Shown: positions 38,748-49,126, numbered from the stretch's first letter. The stretch: DNA of 64,000 nt from an uncultured Planctomycetaceae bacterium (GCA_903871805.1 CAIQIE010000319.1:1-64000); one strand, 5' to 3'. The notes: generated from the letters alone by a model not told the origin. Numbers and translations are program-made.

Positions 38748-39970
38748 GAGTTGAGCCCCTGTGCCAGAATCCACCATGTCCGGATCAATGGAAACCGAAA
38801 CGAGTATCTTTTGTCTTCGTCGGAAATCAGATAGTGGTCTTTTACAAGCAGTCCCAGCAACCCGGGGATCTCCTGACGTTCTGTCAGTGGCAGCCGCGCC
38901 CTTAATTCCTGCCAAACCCGCTCAACAGTGTGTGGTTCCGTTGCCGTCGCAAGGATATCCAGAACAGCCGACGCAACCACCCGCATGGCGACCGGCTGGC
39001 GACCGGCATCGGACATTTCACCAGGGTAGTAAATCCGCAGGCGACTTCGAAAGTGTTCCATTTCCCAATGATCATGGTCATCCGTCAGATGTCTGCGAAC
39101 GCTTCTGCGAATATCTTCCGTGGTGACCGGTCTTTCAAGATCGGCAAGCTGCGACACCACCCGTTCCATATAGAAGGGCACGCCATCTGTCGATTCTGCC
39201 AGACACCTGACAACGGATTCTCGATCCACACCAGCAGTACGAACGTTGTCAAAATCAAGTAATTGCGAAGCCAACTGAATAGCATCATCCGAATCAAGCG
39301 GTGCGATCTCTACCAGCGGCATATCATTCAACGACTCTGCGGCAAAATCCGCACCGCGGATATTATGCAGCACATGATGCAGCCCCACCGACCCGGCAAA
39401 CACCATCCTTAATTGAGGAAACCGTCCCTGAAGCTCCCTGAGTGTATCCAGAATCTCGAGGGCCGAGTTTTCCTGAGAACCTCGGCGTTCGTCATAGAAC
39501 GAGATTTTCTGCAGCATGTAGGGAAGCTCGTCAAAGAGAAACAGCAGCATTTCGGAACTTCTGCCTGCATGCAAATGAGCAAAAATGCCTTCAAAGGCTT
39601 TTTCCAGGGTCGCCTTCCAACCAAGCTTGCCAAATTCAGGCAGCTTAAAAACACCGGCAATTTCCGAGCCACCGACGGTTTCGAGGAAACGCTGAAACAG
39701 TGTCTTTCCCGCGTGCTCTACAGACATCCACGGACGCATGCGAGTCACCAGGTCCTCCGCAAATTTCTCTGCCGAAGAAATCGCCTCAAGATCAATAAAC
39801 ATGACACGCCAACCAGGCCTGGGCTCTGCTGCCATTTTCTTCATGATCGTGGTCTTACCAATGCGGCGTTCTGCAGTAAATCGCAGCGATTTCTTCTGCA
39901 AGGCTCTCCAGATCCGATCAATCACCCGAGCTCTTCCAACCACATGATCACTGCTCAATTGCCCAGCCAT
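38744..39970 (-). CDS. Archaeal-type AAA+ ATPase, partner of the STAND-like ATPase
   Basis: The 408-residue protein belongs to the predicted archaeal-ATPase group (COG1672-like). Its P-loop reads AERRIGKTT at about 33-41, with Ala where the usual first Gly stands. The Walker B segment is MLLFLFDELP with Asp147-Glu148. FAGSVGLHHVL is the sensor-like motif and a C-terminal winged-helix-like part follows (WQELRARLPLTERQEIPGLLGLLVKDHYLI). It heads a two-gene operon with a good promoter at 40012-40039. I prefer ATG 39970 to the GTG four codons earlier because a GGGG-containing purine tract precedes it. The function is unknown; the tight pairing implies the two ATPases work together. Confidence 0.75.
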   Translation of the reverse strand: MAGQLSSDHVVGRARVIDRIWRALQKKSLRFTAERRIGKTTIMKKMAAEPRPGWRVMFIDLEAISSAEKFAEDLVTRMRPWMSVEHAGKTLFQRFLETVGGSEIAGVFKLPEFGKLGWKATLEKAFEGIFAHLHAGRSSEMLLFLFDELPYMLQKISFYDERRGSQENSALEILDTLRELQGRFPQLRMVFAGSVGLHHVLHNIRGADFAAESLNDMPLVEIAPLDSDDAIQLASQLLDFDNVRTAGVDRESVVRCLAESTDGVPFYMERVVSQLADLERPVTTEDIRRSVRRHLTDDHDHWEMEHFRSRLRIYYPGEMSDAGRQPVAMRVVASAVLDILATATEPHTVERVWQELRARLPLTERQEIPGLLGLLVKDHYLISDEDKRYSFRFPLIRTWWILAQGLNS

Positions 39971-40011
39971 AGCACACCCCACGCGGAACTGTTTTGACGC
40001 ACGATGCTTTT

Positions 40012-40039
40012 ATCGTACGAATAAATTATCGCACGTCAA
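40012..40039 (-). promoter_or_regulatory. Sigma-70-type promoter of the ATPase pair
   Basis: On the minus strand TTGACG (40034-40039) and TACGAT (40012-40017) are 16 bp apart, about 40 bp upstream of the first ATPase start. The spacer and -10 region hold the near-repeats TATCGTACGA and TATCGCACGT, which could bind a regulator. Confidence 0.5.
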
Positions 40040-40173
40040 TAATGAAAGATGTGGTTTGGGCTTTTTTTGCGGCGGGTGATACTCCATGATTTCCTGAATC
40101 TGCCCCCAACGACAAAAACGACCCGCCATTCAGCAGGCCCCAGGCCATTTAAACTAATCGCCAATGGATTAAA

Positions 40174-40968
40174 CTACCACTGCCGGACGATTCCAGTGGG
40201 GCAGCGGACAAGTCCGGAATCCGTTTGCAGTACCAATTGTCCGTCCTCGTCAATCCCCGCACAATGGCCTGTCACCAGTAAATCCCCTGCTTGAACTGTC
40301 ACAATGCGACCATTCAGTGCGTTGTGACGATTGGCCTCCGAAAGAGCCAGGCGGGGCTGACTGACCAGTTGACTGACGCGGGCATCCAGTTGTCGCAGAA
40401 TACGAGCGAGCACATCCGTCAGATCAAAAGACTGCCCCTGCAGATCGAACAGGGAAGTCGCACGGTCTGACACCTCGACCGGCGCCTCGGCCAGTGAGTT
40501 ATTGACATTCACTCCGATCCCGACGATCAGCCCCTGCAGATCCGCCGTTCCGTGCTGCTCGACCAGAATCCCGCAAACTTTGCGAGCCCCTGTCAGCACA
40601 TCGTTTGGCCACTTGAGAGAAAACTCGTGATCCGAGACCAGTGCCGCCAGCACATCGCGAACAGCCATACCGGCAGCGATCGCCACCAGAGGACGGCGTT
40701 CAGCGGACAGGGGCAAATCCAGAGAACGCAGCACCAGCGAGAACGTCAGCGAGCCCGCTGAGGACCACCACAAATTGCCCCTGCGCCCCCGGCCTGCCGT
40801 CTGTTCTGCTGCCAGCACCAGAGAAGGGGATCTTTCCACAAGCGGCTCCAGCAACTCAGCCGCGAGCGTATTCGTGGACTCCAGACTCTCGTGATATTCC
40901 ACATGCTGAAGGCTGGTTTCCCGAATCAAACGAGGAATATCAAAGGGACAAAACTGAGATCGGGACAT
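40174..40968 (-). CDS. birA: Biotin--[acetyl-CoA-carboxylase] ligase
   Basis: This enzyme makes biotinyl-AMP and attaches biotin to the carboxyl carrier protein of acetyl-CoA carboxylase. The 264-residue product shows the SLESTNTLAAELL start, the adenylate-binding loop AEQTAGRGRRGNLWWS, the LKWPNDVL motif and the small C-terminal SH3-like domain. It lacks the N-terminal winged helix of E. coli BirA, so it should not be a repressor. It is a single gene with gaps on both sides. Confidence 0.93.
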   Translation of the reverse strand: MSRSQFCPFDIPRLIRETSLQHVEYHESLESTNTLAAELLEPLVERSPSLVLAAEQTAGRGRRGNLWWSSAGSLTFSLVLRSLDLPLSAERRPLVAIAAGMAVRDVLAALVSDHEFSLKWPNDVLTGARKVCGILVEQHGTADLQGLIVGIGVNVNNSLAEAPVEVSDRATSLFDLQGQSFDLTDVLARILRQLDARVSQLVSQPRLALSEANRHNALNGRIVTVQAGDLLVTGHCAGIDEDGQLVLQTDSGLVRCPTGIVRQW

Positions 40969-41402
40969 GGCGTGTACAAGGCAGACTTGTCAATCGAAAG
41001 GATCCCCCAAAGCAGACCAAACCGCTCACAGGAAGCACACAGGGCAGCCTGACACTCAGGTGTTTGCACACATGAACAACGGATAATCCGGGGGAGCGGA
41101 ACCGTACCAGACAGAAACCCCTGAAGCCTAACGAACGAGGCACAGATTCCCTTCCGCGGTGAATCGGGTCTGTTTCCTCACCAACTGCAGGATCACTCTG
41201 AACAGGAAGGAAACAAAGTCTCACACTTCGTATAGTTCTTCCGATCATCTATTCTGTTGGGGGGTGCACCCGGAGCGTAGACCGGTTTCCGTGAAAACTC
41301 GGATAGTTTCACCATCCATTCCCGGAATCAACCAGAGCAAATCCCTTTTCGGAAGCGTGGCTGGATGACGGAGAGTCGTTTTCTCCTGACAGGAGTTTGA
41401 GC
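40969..41402. other. Divergent intergenic region
   Basis: 434 bp between birA and the enolase-superfamily gene, presumably carrying both promoters. No small gene, repeat or hairpin with a U run was seen. Confidence 0.5.
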
Positions 41403-42536
41403 GTGAAGATCATTGGCGTGGATGTCTGCCCCCTGACGGGAGCGACGGTGGATGGTGGCTGGCCTCAGGGACATGAACCTCAGGAGAACCTGCACACCCT
41501 TGTGATCGTCCACACGGACTCGGGACTAGCTGGTTTTGGCAGCTGTTTTAATTCAGGTAAGCTGATCACAGGTGCGGTGGAACTACTGTGGCCCCTGCTT
41601 AAAGGGCAGGCAGCAAATGAGCCGGAGCGGGTTTCCGAGTCGCTTCACCAATCCACATTCTGGCAGGGGCGTGGCGGTTCGGTAACACACGCCATCAGCG
41701 GAATCGACATTGCCTTGTGGGACATCATGGGTAAGGCCTGTGGTCAGCCGGTTTCACGATTGCTGGGGGGCAACTATCGGGATCGAATCAAGCCTTACGG
41801 ATCAATTTTGTTTGACGAGCCGGAAGCACTGGCCAGAACTCTGTCGGAAGTTGTCGACAGGGGATTTCGAGCGATCAAAATGGGCTGGAGACCTTTTGGC
41901 AGGCGGAATCGAGCATTTGACGAGCTGTTGGTAAAGACCGCGAGAGCCACCGTGGGTGATGATGTGGAACTGATGGTGGACGCAGGCGGCAGCGAACAGT
42001 TCTGGCCCCACGGAACAAACTGGGCCAGGAACACGGCCGAGATGCTGGCAGACTATAACATTGTCTGGTTTGAAGAAGCCCTGCCCCCGGATGACATTGA
42101 TGGCTTTGTTGAACTGACTCGTGTGTCCCCGGTGCCGATTTCCGGAGGAGAAGTGTTGACGCGACGGCAGGCATTTCAGCCGTGGCTGCAGCGCCATGCA
42201 GTGGATATCATACAGCCGGACGTGACCAAGAACGGTGGTTTGAGTGAATTCCGGCGTATTGCCTGTATGGCTCAGGACCACAACGTACAGGTTGTGCCTC
42301 ATGGATGGAATACGGCCATCGGCCTGGCAGCCGACCTGCAGATTTCTGCCTTTCTGCCCGTTGCCCGATACGTAGAGTACCTGACGCCTTGTGCGTATAT
42401 TGATGAGTTGACCACGGAGCCATTCCGGATTGACAGCGAGGGCTTCCTGAAAATCCCTCAGGGCCCCGGTCTTGGGGTGGACATTGATCTGACGAAGCTG
42501 AAGCGATTCTGTCCGCAGCGTATTGAGTTCCGTTGA
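41403..42536 (+). CDS. Mandelate racemase/muconate lactonizing enzyme (enolase superfamily)
   Basis: I chose GTG 41403 because AGGAG lies 7 nt upstream; a TTG two codons earlier lies too close to it. The 377-residue protein has the capping domain and a TIM barrel with the general-base Lys in RAIKMGW, metal ligands in LMVDAGG, WFEEALPPDD and ISGGEVLT, and the His of QVVPHGWNTAIG. These place it in the mandelate racemase subgroup, probably an acid-sugar dehydratase or racemase; the substrate is unknown. It ends 51 bp before the FtsX-like gene. Confidence 0.9.
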   Translation: MKIIGVDVCPLTGATVDGGWPQGHEPQENLHTLVIVHTDSGLAGFGSCFNSGKLITGAVELLWPLLKGQAANEPERVSESLHQSTFWQGRGGSVTHAISGIDIALWDIMGKACGQPVSRLLGGNYRDRIKPYGSILFDEPEALARTLSEVVDRGFRAIKMGWRPFGRRNRAFDELLVKTARATVGDDVELMVDAGGSEQFWPHGTNWARNTAEMLADYNIVWFEEALPPDDIDGFVELTRVSPVPISGGEVLTRRQAFQPWLQRHAVDIIQPDVTKNGGLSEFRRIACMAQDHNVQVVPHGWNTAIGLAADLQISAFLPVARYVEYLTPCAYIDELTTEPFRIDSEGFLKIPQGPGLGVDIDLTKLKRFCPQRIEFR

Positions 42537-42587
42537 CAGTGCTTTCACCCGATCACCTGATTTCGAGTCTGCGATTCGGAGACCCCA

Positions 42588-45500
42588 GTGTTTCGACTGC
42601 TTCTGAAAAGTCTGTTCTGGTACCGCAGAACCCACCTGATGGTGATGATTGCGGTCGCCGTTTCAACTGCTGTGATTGGCGGTTCTCTGATTGTCGGAGA
42701 TTCTGTTCGCGCCAGTCTTCGCCAGATGACACTCGGCCGTCTGGGCGGTGTTTCGCATGTCCTGAATTCGCCGCGATTTGTGCGAGAACGTCTTGCGGAT
42801 GACATTCTAAAGAGTGCCGGCGCGTCTGCAGCCGGGACTCGGGTTGCACCTGCGATTCTGTTGCCCGGCAGTATCGAACGGAAAGACGCAGCAAACAGAC
42901 GTCTGCGTGCTGCAGGAGTTTCGATTGCGGGACTAAAACCGATCGATTGGGAGTTGCTGAGCGTGGGTGAGACACAAGCTCCCGGCGACACCGGCATCGT
43001 ACTTGGATATCGAACCGCCGCAGAGATTCAGGCGACGATTGGCGACAGTGTCTCTGTGTGGGTGGAACTGCCTTCATCCATTCCGCGGGACAGCCTGATG
43101 GGAGAACGCGAAAACCTGACCATCGAAATGGTGCTGACGGTCGAGGGCATCCTTTCGGAGTCTGCCGGGGCATCCCGTTTTTCTCTGCAGCCCAGCCAGC
43201 AACTGCCCTATAATGCCTTTCTGTCACTGGCCACCTTTCAGCAACGACTGAATCTTGAGGAACAGGCGGCATCGCGCAGAAACCCCGTGGCAAAGCCAGC
43301 CCGGGTAAACACGCTGCTGATCGGGCATCCGACATCGGCAACAGACCAAACCACCGGAACCGCCGTTGAAACACTGATTCAACAGGACGCTGCCGAGGCA
43401 CAGGAGCTCCAACTGGCGCTTGAGAAATCTCTTTCAGCGGACGACTTCGGCCTGAGGCTTCGTGCGATTGGCGAACGTGGCTATCTTTCGGTCGAAAGCG
43501 ACAGCATGATTCTTGAAGACGCGGTTTCGGACGCGGTGCTGGCGGCGGCAGAAAATCTCGGTATGCAGTCTTATCCTACACTCGTTTATCTTGCGAATGA
43601 ACTGCATGCGACAGCTCGCGGAAACACAAACGAGCGGTACTCGATGTATTCCATTATTGCCGGGCTGAATTTTGCCCAGCCGGCGCCACTTGGCCCGATT
43701 GTTTTAAGCGACGGCCGGCCGATTCCCGCTCTTTCCGAAACCGAAATAGTGATTTCGTCATGGCTGGCCGAAGATCTTCAGGTCAGCGAGGGTGACACCA
43801 TCGAGGCGCGCTGGCATGAAGTCGGAAGCCACGGCGAACTTCCAGAGACCAAACGCACCTTCACGATCAGGGGCATTCTGAGACCAGACGACCCGTCTTC
43901 ACTGGACCGCGACCTGACACCATTAGTTGAGGGTGTTACGGATGTTGACAGCTTCAGCGACTGGGACCAGCCGTTTGAAATGGAAATGGGGCGTATCACA
44001 AAGAGGGATGATGAGTGGTGGGAAGATCACCGGGCTACACCAAAGGCATTCGTGGCATTGAATGTGGCTGAAAACTTCTGGAGCAGTCGCTTCGGGAAAT
44101 ACACTTCGATCCGAGTGGCCTCTGCGGGCACCGCGCTGCCTGCGGATCGACTGGAGATCCTGCGTACACGGATGGCTCGGGAGATACAGGCCCGAATCAA
44201 TCCCACGAAGCTGGGGCTGGGAATTCGGTCCATCCGCGCGGAGGGGTTGCAGGCGGCGAATGGAGCCAACAATTTCACGTGGCTGTTTATCGGCTTCAGC
44301 TTCTTCCTGATACTTTCCGCAATCCTGCTGGCTGCGCTAATGTTTCAGCTGGGGGTTCGCCAGCGTGTGCAGCAAATCGGACTACTTGAAGCCATTGGTT
44401 TCACCCCCGCAAGGGCTCGTCGCCTGCTAACGCTGGAAGGGCTGATCGTTGCTGGTCTGGGAAGTGCGGCAGGTTGCTGGCTGGCGATGGGATTTGCGGA
44501 GCTAATGATTTATGGTCTGACGACATGGTGGGTTGGGGCCATCGGTACACGTTTTCTGCTACTGGAAATTCGGCCACAGTCCATCGCAATCGCAGCGGGC
44601 GTGTCCATGCTGCTGGCTGCTGTAGTCATCTGGAATGCCGTGCGCCGCACGACTCGCAGGCCCCCCCGCGAGCTGCTTTGCGGGCAGGCGTCTGATCAGT
44701 TTCCGGCGCGGCAAGGTCGGCTGGCAGGATGGATTTCTGCCGCAGGAGCAATTTTGGCCGTGGCGTCTGCCATCGGGCTGCCGTTCGCGGTCATTGCCGG
44801 CCTGATGCCAGCGAAGGAGGCCTTCGGGGGAATGTCCTGGCAGATCGTCTGTTTTTTCCTTGCCGGATTTTCATGGCTGGCGTTGGGGCTGTTGACACTG
44901 CAATGGGCACTGCGTCGCCGAGCCGGTGATTCAGTCACAGGATCAGGGATGCATAGCCTGACAGGCCTGTCACTGGCAAATGCCGCCAGAAATCCTCAAC
45001 GCAGCCTGCTGACTGCTGCCCTGATCGCCTTTGCCACATTTGTAATTGTGGCCGTCGGTGCCGGACGACGAAATCCGGTCTCAGAAACTCCGGATCTTCG
45101 AACTGGCAACGGTGGATTCAGTCTGGTGGCCGAATCTTCGTTACCCATTCTTTTCGACATGAACACGGCAGAGGGCCGGCTGCGTCTGGGACTGGACACC
45201 AATGATGCCACACGACTTCCGGACGGCACTCATATTTTTGGGTTCCGAATGCGACCAGGAGAAGACGCCAGTTGCCTGAACCTGTTTCAGGCAACGCTGC
45301 CAACACTGCTGGGTGCAACACCGGACTTTCTGGCTCGGGGCGGATTTCGATTCGCCGATACTCCGGGCGATAATCCCTGGACACTGCTGTCAGAACCGAG
45401 TCCGACAAAACCGGAGCCAGTTGGAGATCGGGAATTGCCGATTATCCCCGTCATTGGTGACATGAATACTTTGCAGTTCAGCCTGAAGAAGAAACTGGGT

Positions 45501-46160
45501 GACGTCATTCTGTTTCCGAATATAGAATCGCCGACTCACGCCCTGAAAATCGTCGGTATGCTCGACAGCAGTATCTTTCAGGGGGTTCTTGTGATGACCG
45601 AGGACCACTTGAAGACTCTTGCTCCTGAAGCTTCGGGGGCCCGCTATTTTCTGATTGAGACCGCGAATACCAAATCCATGCAGGAAGCCTCTACGGCCAT
45701 GGAAACAGCCCTGCAGCCGTTTGGTGTCGACGCAGAGCAGGTCAGCCGAAGGCTGGCTGACTTTCTGGCGGTGCAGAACACCTACCTGTCCACGTTTCAG
45801 ATGTTGGGCGGTCTGGGGTTGCTTGTCGGCACATTCGGACTTGCGGCAGTGATGATGAGAAACGTCATTGAGCGGCGAAGTGAAATTGCGTTGCTTCGCG
45901 CTATTGGATTTCGTTCCTCAAAAATCTTCTGGCTGATCGCCGCAGAGAATACTCTGTTGCTGTTCTGGGGCCTTATGGTCGGTGCCGCCTCCGCTCTGAT
46001 CGCCATGCTGCCTCACCTGAAAAGCACCGGGGCCGATGTTCCGTGGCTGGAACTGGGTATTACCCTGGCTGCGGTCGTCGCGACGGGCACGCTGGCCGCG
46101 ATCGCTCCCATTCGAACAGCACTGGGAATTTCTGTCCGGGAAGTCCTGACCACGGAATGA
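42588..46160 (+). CDS. ABC transporter permease, FtsX type (large, two FtsX units)
   Basis: The start is GTG 42588 with GGAG 6 nt upstream. The 1190-residue protein has an N-terminal membrane helix with VIGGSLIVGDSVRASL, a long periplasmic part, and two FtsX-like membrane units: about 563-690 (IGFSFFLILSAILLAALMF...QIGLLEAIGF) and about 1065-1185 (LGGLGLLVGTFGLAAVMMRN...EIALLRAIGF). Extra helices lie near 730-800. Such permeases pair with a cytoplasmic ATPase to move lipoproteins or drive work outside the membrane. No ATPase or adaptor gene is next to it, so the partner must be elsewhere. Confidence 0.88.
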   Translation: MFRLLLKSLFWYRRTHLMVMIAVAVSTAVIGGSLIVGDSVRASLRQMTLGRLGGVSHVLNSPRFVRERLADDILKSAGASAAGTRVAPAILLPGSIERKDAANRRLRAAGVSIAGLKPIDWELLSVGETQAPGDTGIVLGYRTAAEIQATIGDSVSVWVELPSSIPRDSLMGERENLTIEMVLTVEGILSESAGASRFSLQPSQQLPYNAFLSLATFQQRLNLEEQAASRRNPVAKPARVNTLLIGHPTSATDQTTGTAVETLIQQDAAEAQELQLALEKSLSADDFGLRLRAIGERGYLSVESDSMILEDAVSDAVLAAAENLGMQSYPTLVYLANELHATARGNTNERYSMYSIIAGLNFAQPAPLGPIVLSDGRPIPALSETEIVISSWLAEDLQVSEGDTIEARWHEVGSHGELPETKRTFTIRGILRPDDPSSLDRDLTPLVEGVTDVDSFSDWDQPFEMEMGRITKRDDEWWEDHRATPKAFVALNVAENFWSSRFGKYTSIRVASAGTALPADRLEILRTRMAREIQARINPTKLGLGIRSIRAEGLQAANGANNFTWLFIGFSFFLILSAILLAALMFQLGVRQRVQQIGLLEAIGFTPARARRLLTLEGLIVAGLGSAAGCWLAMGFAELMIYGLTTWWVGAIGTRFLLLEIRPQSIAIAAGVSMLLAAVVIWNAVRRTTRRPPRELLCGQASDQFPARQGRLAGWISAAGAILAVASAIGLPFAVIAGLMPAKEAFGGMSWQIVCFFLAGFSWLALGLLTLQWALRRRAGDSVTGSGMHSLTGLSLANAARNPQRSLLTAALIAFATFVIVAVGAGRRNPVSETPDLRTGNGGFSLVAESSLPILFDMNTAEGRLRLGLDTNDATRLPDGTHIFGFRMRPGEDASCLNLFQATLPTLLGATPDFLARGGFRFADTPGDNPWTLLSEPSPTKPEPVGDRELPIIPVIGDMNTLQFSLKKKLGDVILFPNIESPTHALKIVGMLDSSIFQGVLVMTEDHLKTLAPEASGARYFLIETANTKSMQEASTAMETALQPFGVDAEQVSRRLADFLAVQNTYLSTFQMLGGLGLLVGTFGLAAVMMRNVIERRSEIALLRAIGFRSSKIFWLIAAENTLLLFWGLMVGAASALIAMLPHLKSTGADVPWLELGITLAAVVATGTLAAIAPIRTALGISVREVLTTE

Positions 46161-46402
46161 CCGTCGACCGCGGACACGCCGCTGCCTGACTGTCAGCGGC
46201 TTGCCGAACAATCGCGTCCTTTGGCGCCTGCCTCATGGCATTGCAGACGCCGTCTGCCGCAGAAATCGCGTTCGTCCATGCTGCGCGGAACGCAGCAGCC
46301 TCTCCGCATCCTGCAGAGACTCCGGCCGGAGGCCACCACAGGACACCCTTAGCACGAACGATTTGACGAGCAACGCGTTTCCCGGAAATCTGCGGTTGCC
46401 AG

Positions 46403-47887
46403 CTATTCTGCATCAGGCAGGTAGTGCAGAGTATAGTAGGCGGAATTGTGCAGCAGAGCGTTTCCGGATTCGGAGTTCAGGCCATCCACATGCAGTTCGT
46501 GCACATGGCCTCGTGTCATCTGATCGAGCGTCAATCGCACGGATTTTCGGTCTTCGGAGACCTTTGCTGCAGTGACGACTGGTTTTGCGTGATCGACTTC
46601 CGGGCTGCCATAGGAAGACTGGAAAATGTAGCAGTAACTCTCGAATTTCCATGTCTCCAGGTTTTCGGCTGTTTCTGCATTGACCGGTTCGGTAAAGAAG
46701 AGTTCAAAGCCATCCGGTCGGACCTGCATTTCCAGAATTTCGAAAGGCACCTTGCCACTCCAGCGCAGCCGTTCGAGTGAGAATGGTTTTGTACCGCGAG
46801 AGCCCCAGCCACGATTGGTACCACCGACAAACATAGTGCCATCGTCTGTCATTCTCAGGGCGAGCGTTCCGGATCCAATTCCTTCGCGGAAAGGAAAGCA
46901 GGCACCCTGATAGTGGCCTTTGACTTTCTCAAGAGCGCACCGCATGACGGTACTGTGAGTCACGTCTCCAACGAACAGTTGCCCGCGGAACGGTCCGAAT
47001 TTCCCTTCCGTCACATCACAGGCAATCCCGCTGGCGCTCTGACCCATTTTCTGATACGGAAACAGAATCGCGGGTGGTTCATATTCGGCGATTTTGTCAG
47101 CCTCGACAACAATTCGGCTACCACTCACAGGTTCTGCAGGAGCCCCTTTTGCTCCCTGCTCTGTCAGAGAAAACCAGCGATTGCCGCCGGGATGCCCCTG
47201 GAAAGATCCCGGACGCAGCCACTTCAGGCTGCAGGTGCCATTCCATGGTCCCTGGTTATCTGTGTAGAAGACGTCGCCCGCCGCGTTCAAGCCAATGCCA
47301 CCGGGGGAACGAATTCCGCTGCATGTCGGGATCATTTTGCCGTTTGCGTCAATGCGCACAGCCCAACCCCGCCACGGGCAATCGCTTCCGAAGGATCCTG
47401 TCAGGCAGAGCACCACCCACATATTTCCATCGCGATCAAACGGAGAACCAAAGGCATACTCGTGATAGTCTCCGTTGATGCTCCATGTATCACAGAATGT
47501 TTCAATGTTGTCAGCCAGGCCATCGCTGTCGGTGTCTTTCAGTCGCGTGACTTCGCAGCGCTGTGTGGCATAAAGCCAGCCATCTTTGTAGCTGAGCCCG
47601 AGGATTTCGTGCAGTCCCTGAGCAAACAGCCGAAACTCAGCAGGCTTCAGATCGTCATCCCATGCATGAGTCACGATGTAGATGTCACCCCGGCGAGTTG
47701 CTACGGCCAGCGAACCATCAGGCAGCGGCTCGATAGCACCAGCTTCCAGCACAATGCCTTCCGGAATCTCAAAGCGGCTGATCGGAAAAAAATCCTGCTC
47801 CGTGGGGGCTTGCTGAGCAGTTGCGTTCTGAGGCAGCACGAGCAGCAGCACTGACAGCAGTGTAAGACGAAAAATGGAAGCATTCAT
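46403..47887 (-). CDS. Secreted beta-propeller protein (PQQ-dependent sugar dehydrogenase-like)
   Basis: From ATG 47887 the 494-residue protein has a signal peptide ([18 protein letters not shown], cut near ATAQQ). A six-blade-type propeller follows with segments such as [44 protein letters not shown] and GNRWFSL. It belongs to the group of planctomycete 'large multifunctional secreted' propellers related to soluble glucose dehydrogenase; I cannot confirm PQQ ligands. The last 100 residues form a beta-rich domain starting [19 protein letters not shown], as in Ig-like ends. It converges with the FtsX-type gene. Confidence 0.8.
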   Translation of the reverse strand: MNASIFRLTLLSVLLLVLPQNATAQQAPTEQDFFPISRFEIPEGIVLEAGAIEPLPDGSLAVATRRGDIYIVTHAWDDDLKPAEFRLFAQGLHEILGLSYKDGWLYATQRCEVTRLKDTDSDGLADNIETFCDTWSINGDYHEYAFGSPFDRDGNMWVVLCLTGSFGSDCPWRGWAVRIDANGKMIPTCSGIRSPGGIGLNAAGDVFYTDNQGPWNGTCSLKWLRPGSFQGHPGGNRWFSLTEQGAKGAPAEPVSGSRIVVEADKIAEYEPPAILFPYQKMGQSASGIACDVTEGKFGPFRGQLFVGDVTHSTVMRCALEKVKGHYQGACFPFREGIGSGTLALRMTDDGTMFVGGTNRGWGSRGTKPFSLERLRWSGKVPFEILEMQVRPDGFELFFTEPVNAETAENLETWKFESYCYIFQSSYGSPEVDHAKPVVTAAKVSEDRKSVRLTLDQMTRGHVHELHVDGLNSESGNALLHNSAYYTLHYLPDAE

Positions 47888-48130
47888 TGAGGCAAATCCG
47901 TGAATGGAAACAGGCCCGTATTTTGAGAGCAGGATATCAGAAACAGGTAATTGCAATATTCAACCGACTGAGATGCGCGAATGCGATGGATTTTACCCAA
48001 AAATTCCGGATCACGATACCCAACGACGAATCGGGCGGAGACAGCGTACGATTCGTCTCCGGTCTGATACACTCTGCGTTTCTTCAGAACACACATTCCC
48101 TGTCTTTTCGCACTTGATCAGGATGCTGCC

Positions 48131-49075
48131 GTGCGTGCTGTCGTTTTTGACGGACATCTGCATTTTACTCGCGATGCCCAACTCCGGAAAATCCAGCCGG
48201 GCGAGGTTGCTGTCGATATTCTGCAGGCCGGGATCTGCGAAACCGACATGCAACTGTGTCAGGGCTATATGGGTTTTCAGGGTACGCTGGGCCACGAATT
48301 TGTGGGTATTCCGCAAACCGGCAGGTATGCTGGCCGACGAGTCGTCGGGGAAATCAATTGCGCCTGCCATGTCTGCACCACCTGTCGGCTGGGACTTTCG
48401 AATCACTGCCCGGCTCGAACTGTTGTGGGGATCGTCAATCACGATGGGGCCTTTGCGGACACTCTACTGATACCGGAACGTAATCTGCTGCCTGTCCCGG
48501 ATGAACTCAGCACTTCTGAAGCCGTGTTTGCGGAACCGCTGGCCGCTGCCTGCCGTATCCCGCAGCAAATCTCGCTATCGGGCCAGCGCGTCACTGTTCT
48601 GGGTGACGGACGTCTGGGAAACCTTTGTGCCCAGGTGCTGAAGCATCATGGGTGCAGCGTCCTGGTAGTGGGGAAGCATCCGGCGAAACTGAGTATCCTG
48701 AGGCAGCTCGGCATTGCCACAGTGCTTCTTTCTGACCTGGCACCCAGTCGGGACTCAGACATTGTTGTGGACTGCACGGGTTCACCCACCGGCCTGACAA
48801 CTGCACTGCAACTGGTTCGCCCCTGCGGCACGATTGTGCTCAAGACCACAGTGGCTGCCACTCAAACGGTGCATATGGCGCCTTTTGTGATCGACGAGAT
48901 TACCCTGCTTGGATCGCGGTGCGGTCCATTTGACGAAGCGTTGAAACTGCTTCGGGCGGGTGCCGTAACAGTGGCTCCTCTGCTGTCGGCCAGTTATCCA
49001 CTGGAAGACGCAGAGCAGGCCTTTGCGCACGCAGTTCGCAAGGATGCCCTGAAGATTTTGCTCTGCATTCGATAA
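48131..49075 (+). CDS. Zinc-dependent alcohol dehydrogenase, MDR family
   Basis: From GTG 48131 (AGGA upstream) the 314-residue protein is a medium-chain dehydrogenase. Catalytic zinc residues appear in GICETD and TLGHEFVG. Structural zinc Cys are clustered in CACHVCTTCRLGLSNHC. The Rossmann NAD(P) motif is VTVLGDGRLGNLCAQ near residue 158. It is shorter than usual (about 340-350). A LarA-like gene starts 51 bp downstream on the same strand, so the pair may share a hydroxy-acid or polyol pathway. The substrate is unknown. Confidence 0.88.
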   Translation: MRAVVFDGHLHFTRDAQLRKIQPGEVAVDILQAGICETDMQLCQGYMGFQGTLGHEFVGIPQTGRYAGRRVVGEINCACHVCTTCRLGLSNHCPARTVVGIVNHDGAFADTLLIPERNLLPVPDELSTSEAVFAEPLAAACRIPQQISLSGQRVTVLGDGRLGNLCAQVLKHHGCSVLVVGKHPAKLSILRQLGIATVLLSDLAPSRDSDIVVDCTGSPTGLTTALQLVRPCGTIVLKTTVAATQTVHMAPFVIDEITLLGSRCGPFDEALKLLRAGAVTVAPLLSASYPLEDAEQAFAHAVRKDALKILLCIR

Positions 49076-49126
49076 CATCCGGGTTTTAAGCCAGGTTTGG
49101 GAACCAATTCTTTTGGAAGATCTCTT

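Noticed and set aside
30243-39970. A true Zorya system
   Set aside because: No ZorB-type OmpA domain and no ZorC, ZorD or ZorE protein is present; only the ExbB-like tail is similar.
40148-40178. Two TTAAACTA copies about two helical turns apart near the birA stop
   Set aside because: One copy overlaps the birA stop codon and the motif is short and AT-rich; chance is the simpler explanation.
46161-46402. Stem GCCGCTG/CAGCGGC after the FtsX-type gene as a terminator
   Set aside because: Only 7 pairs with a large loop and no T run on either side.
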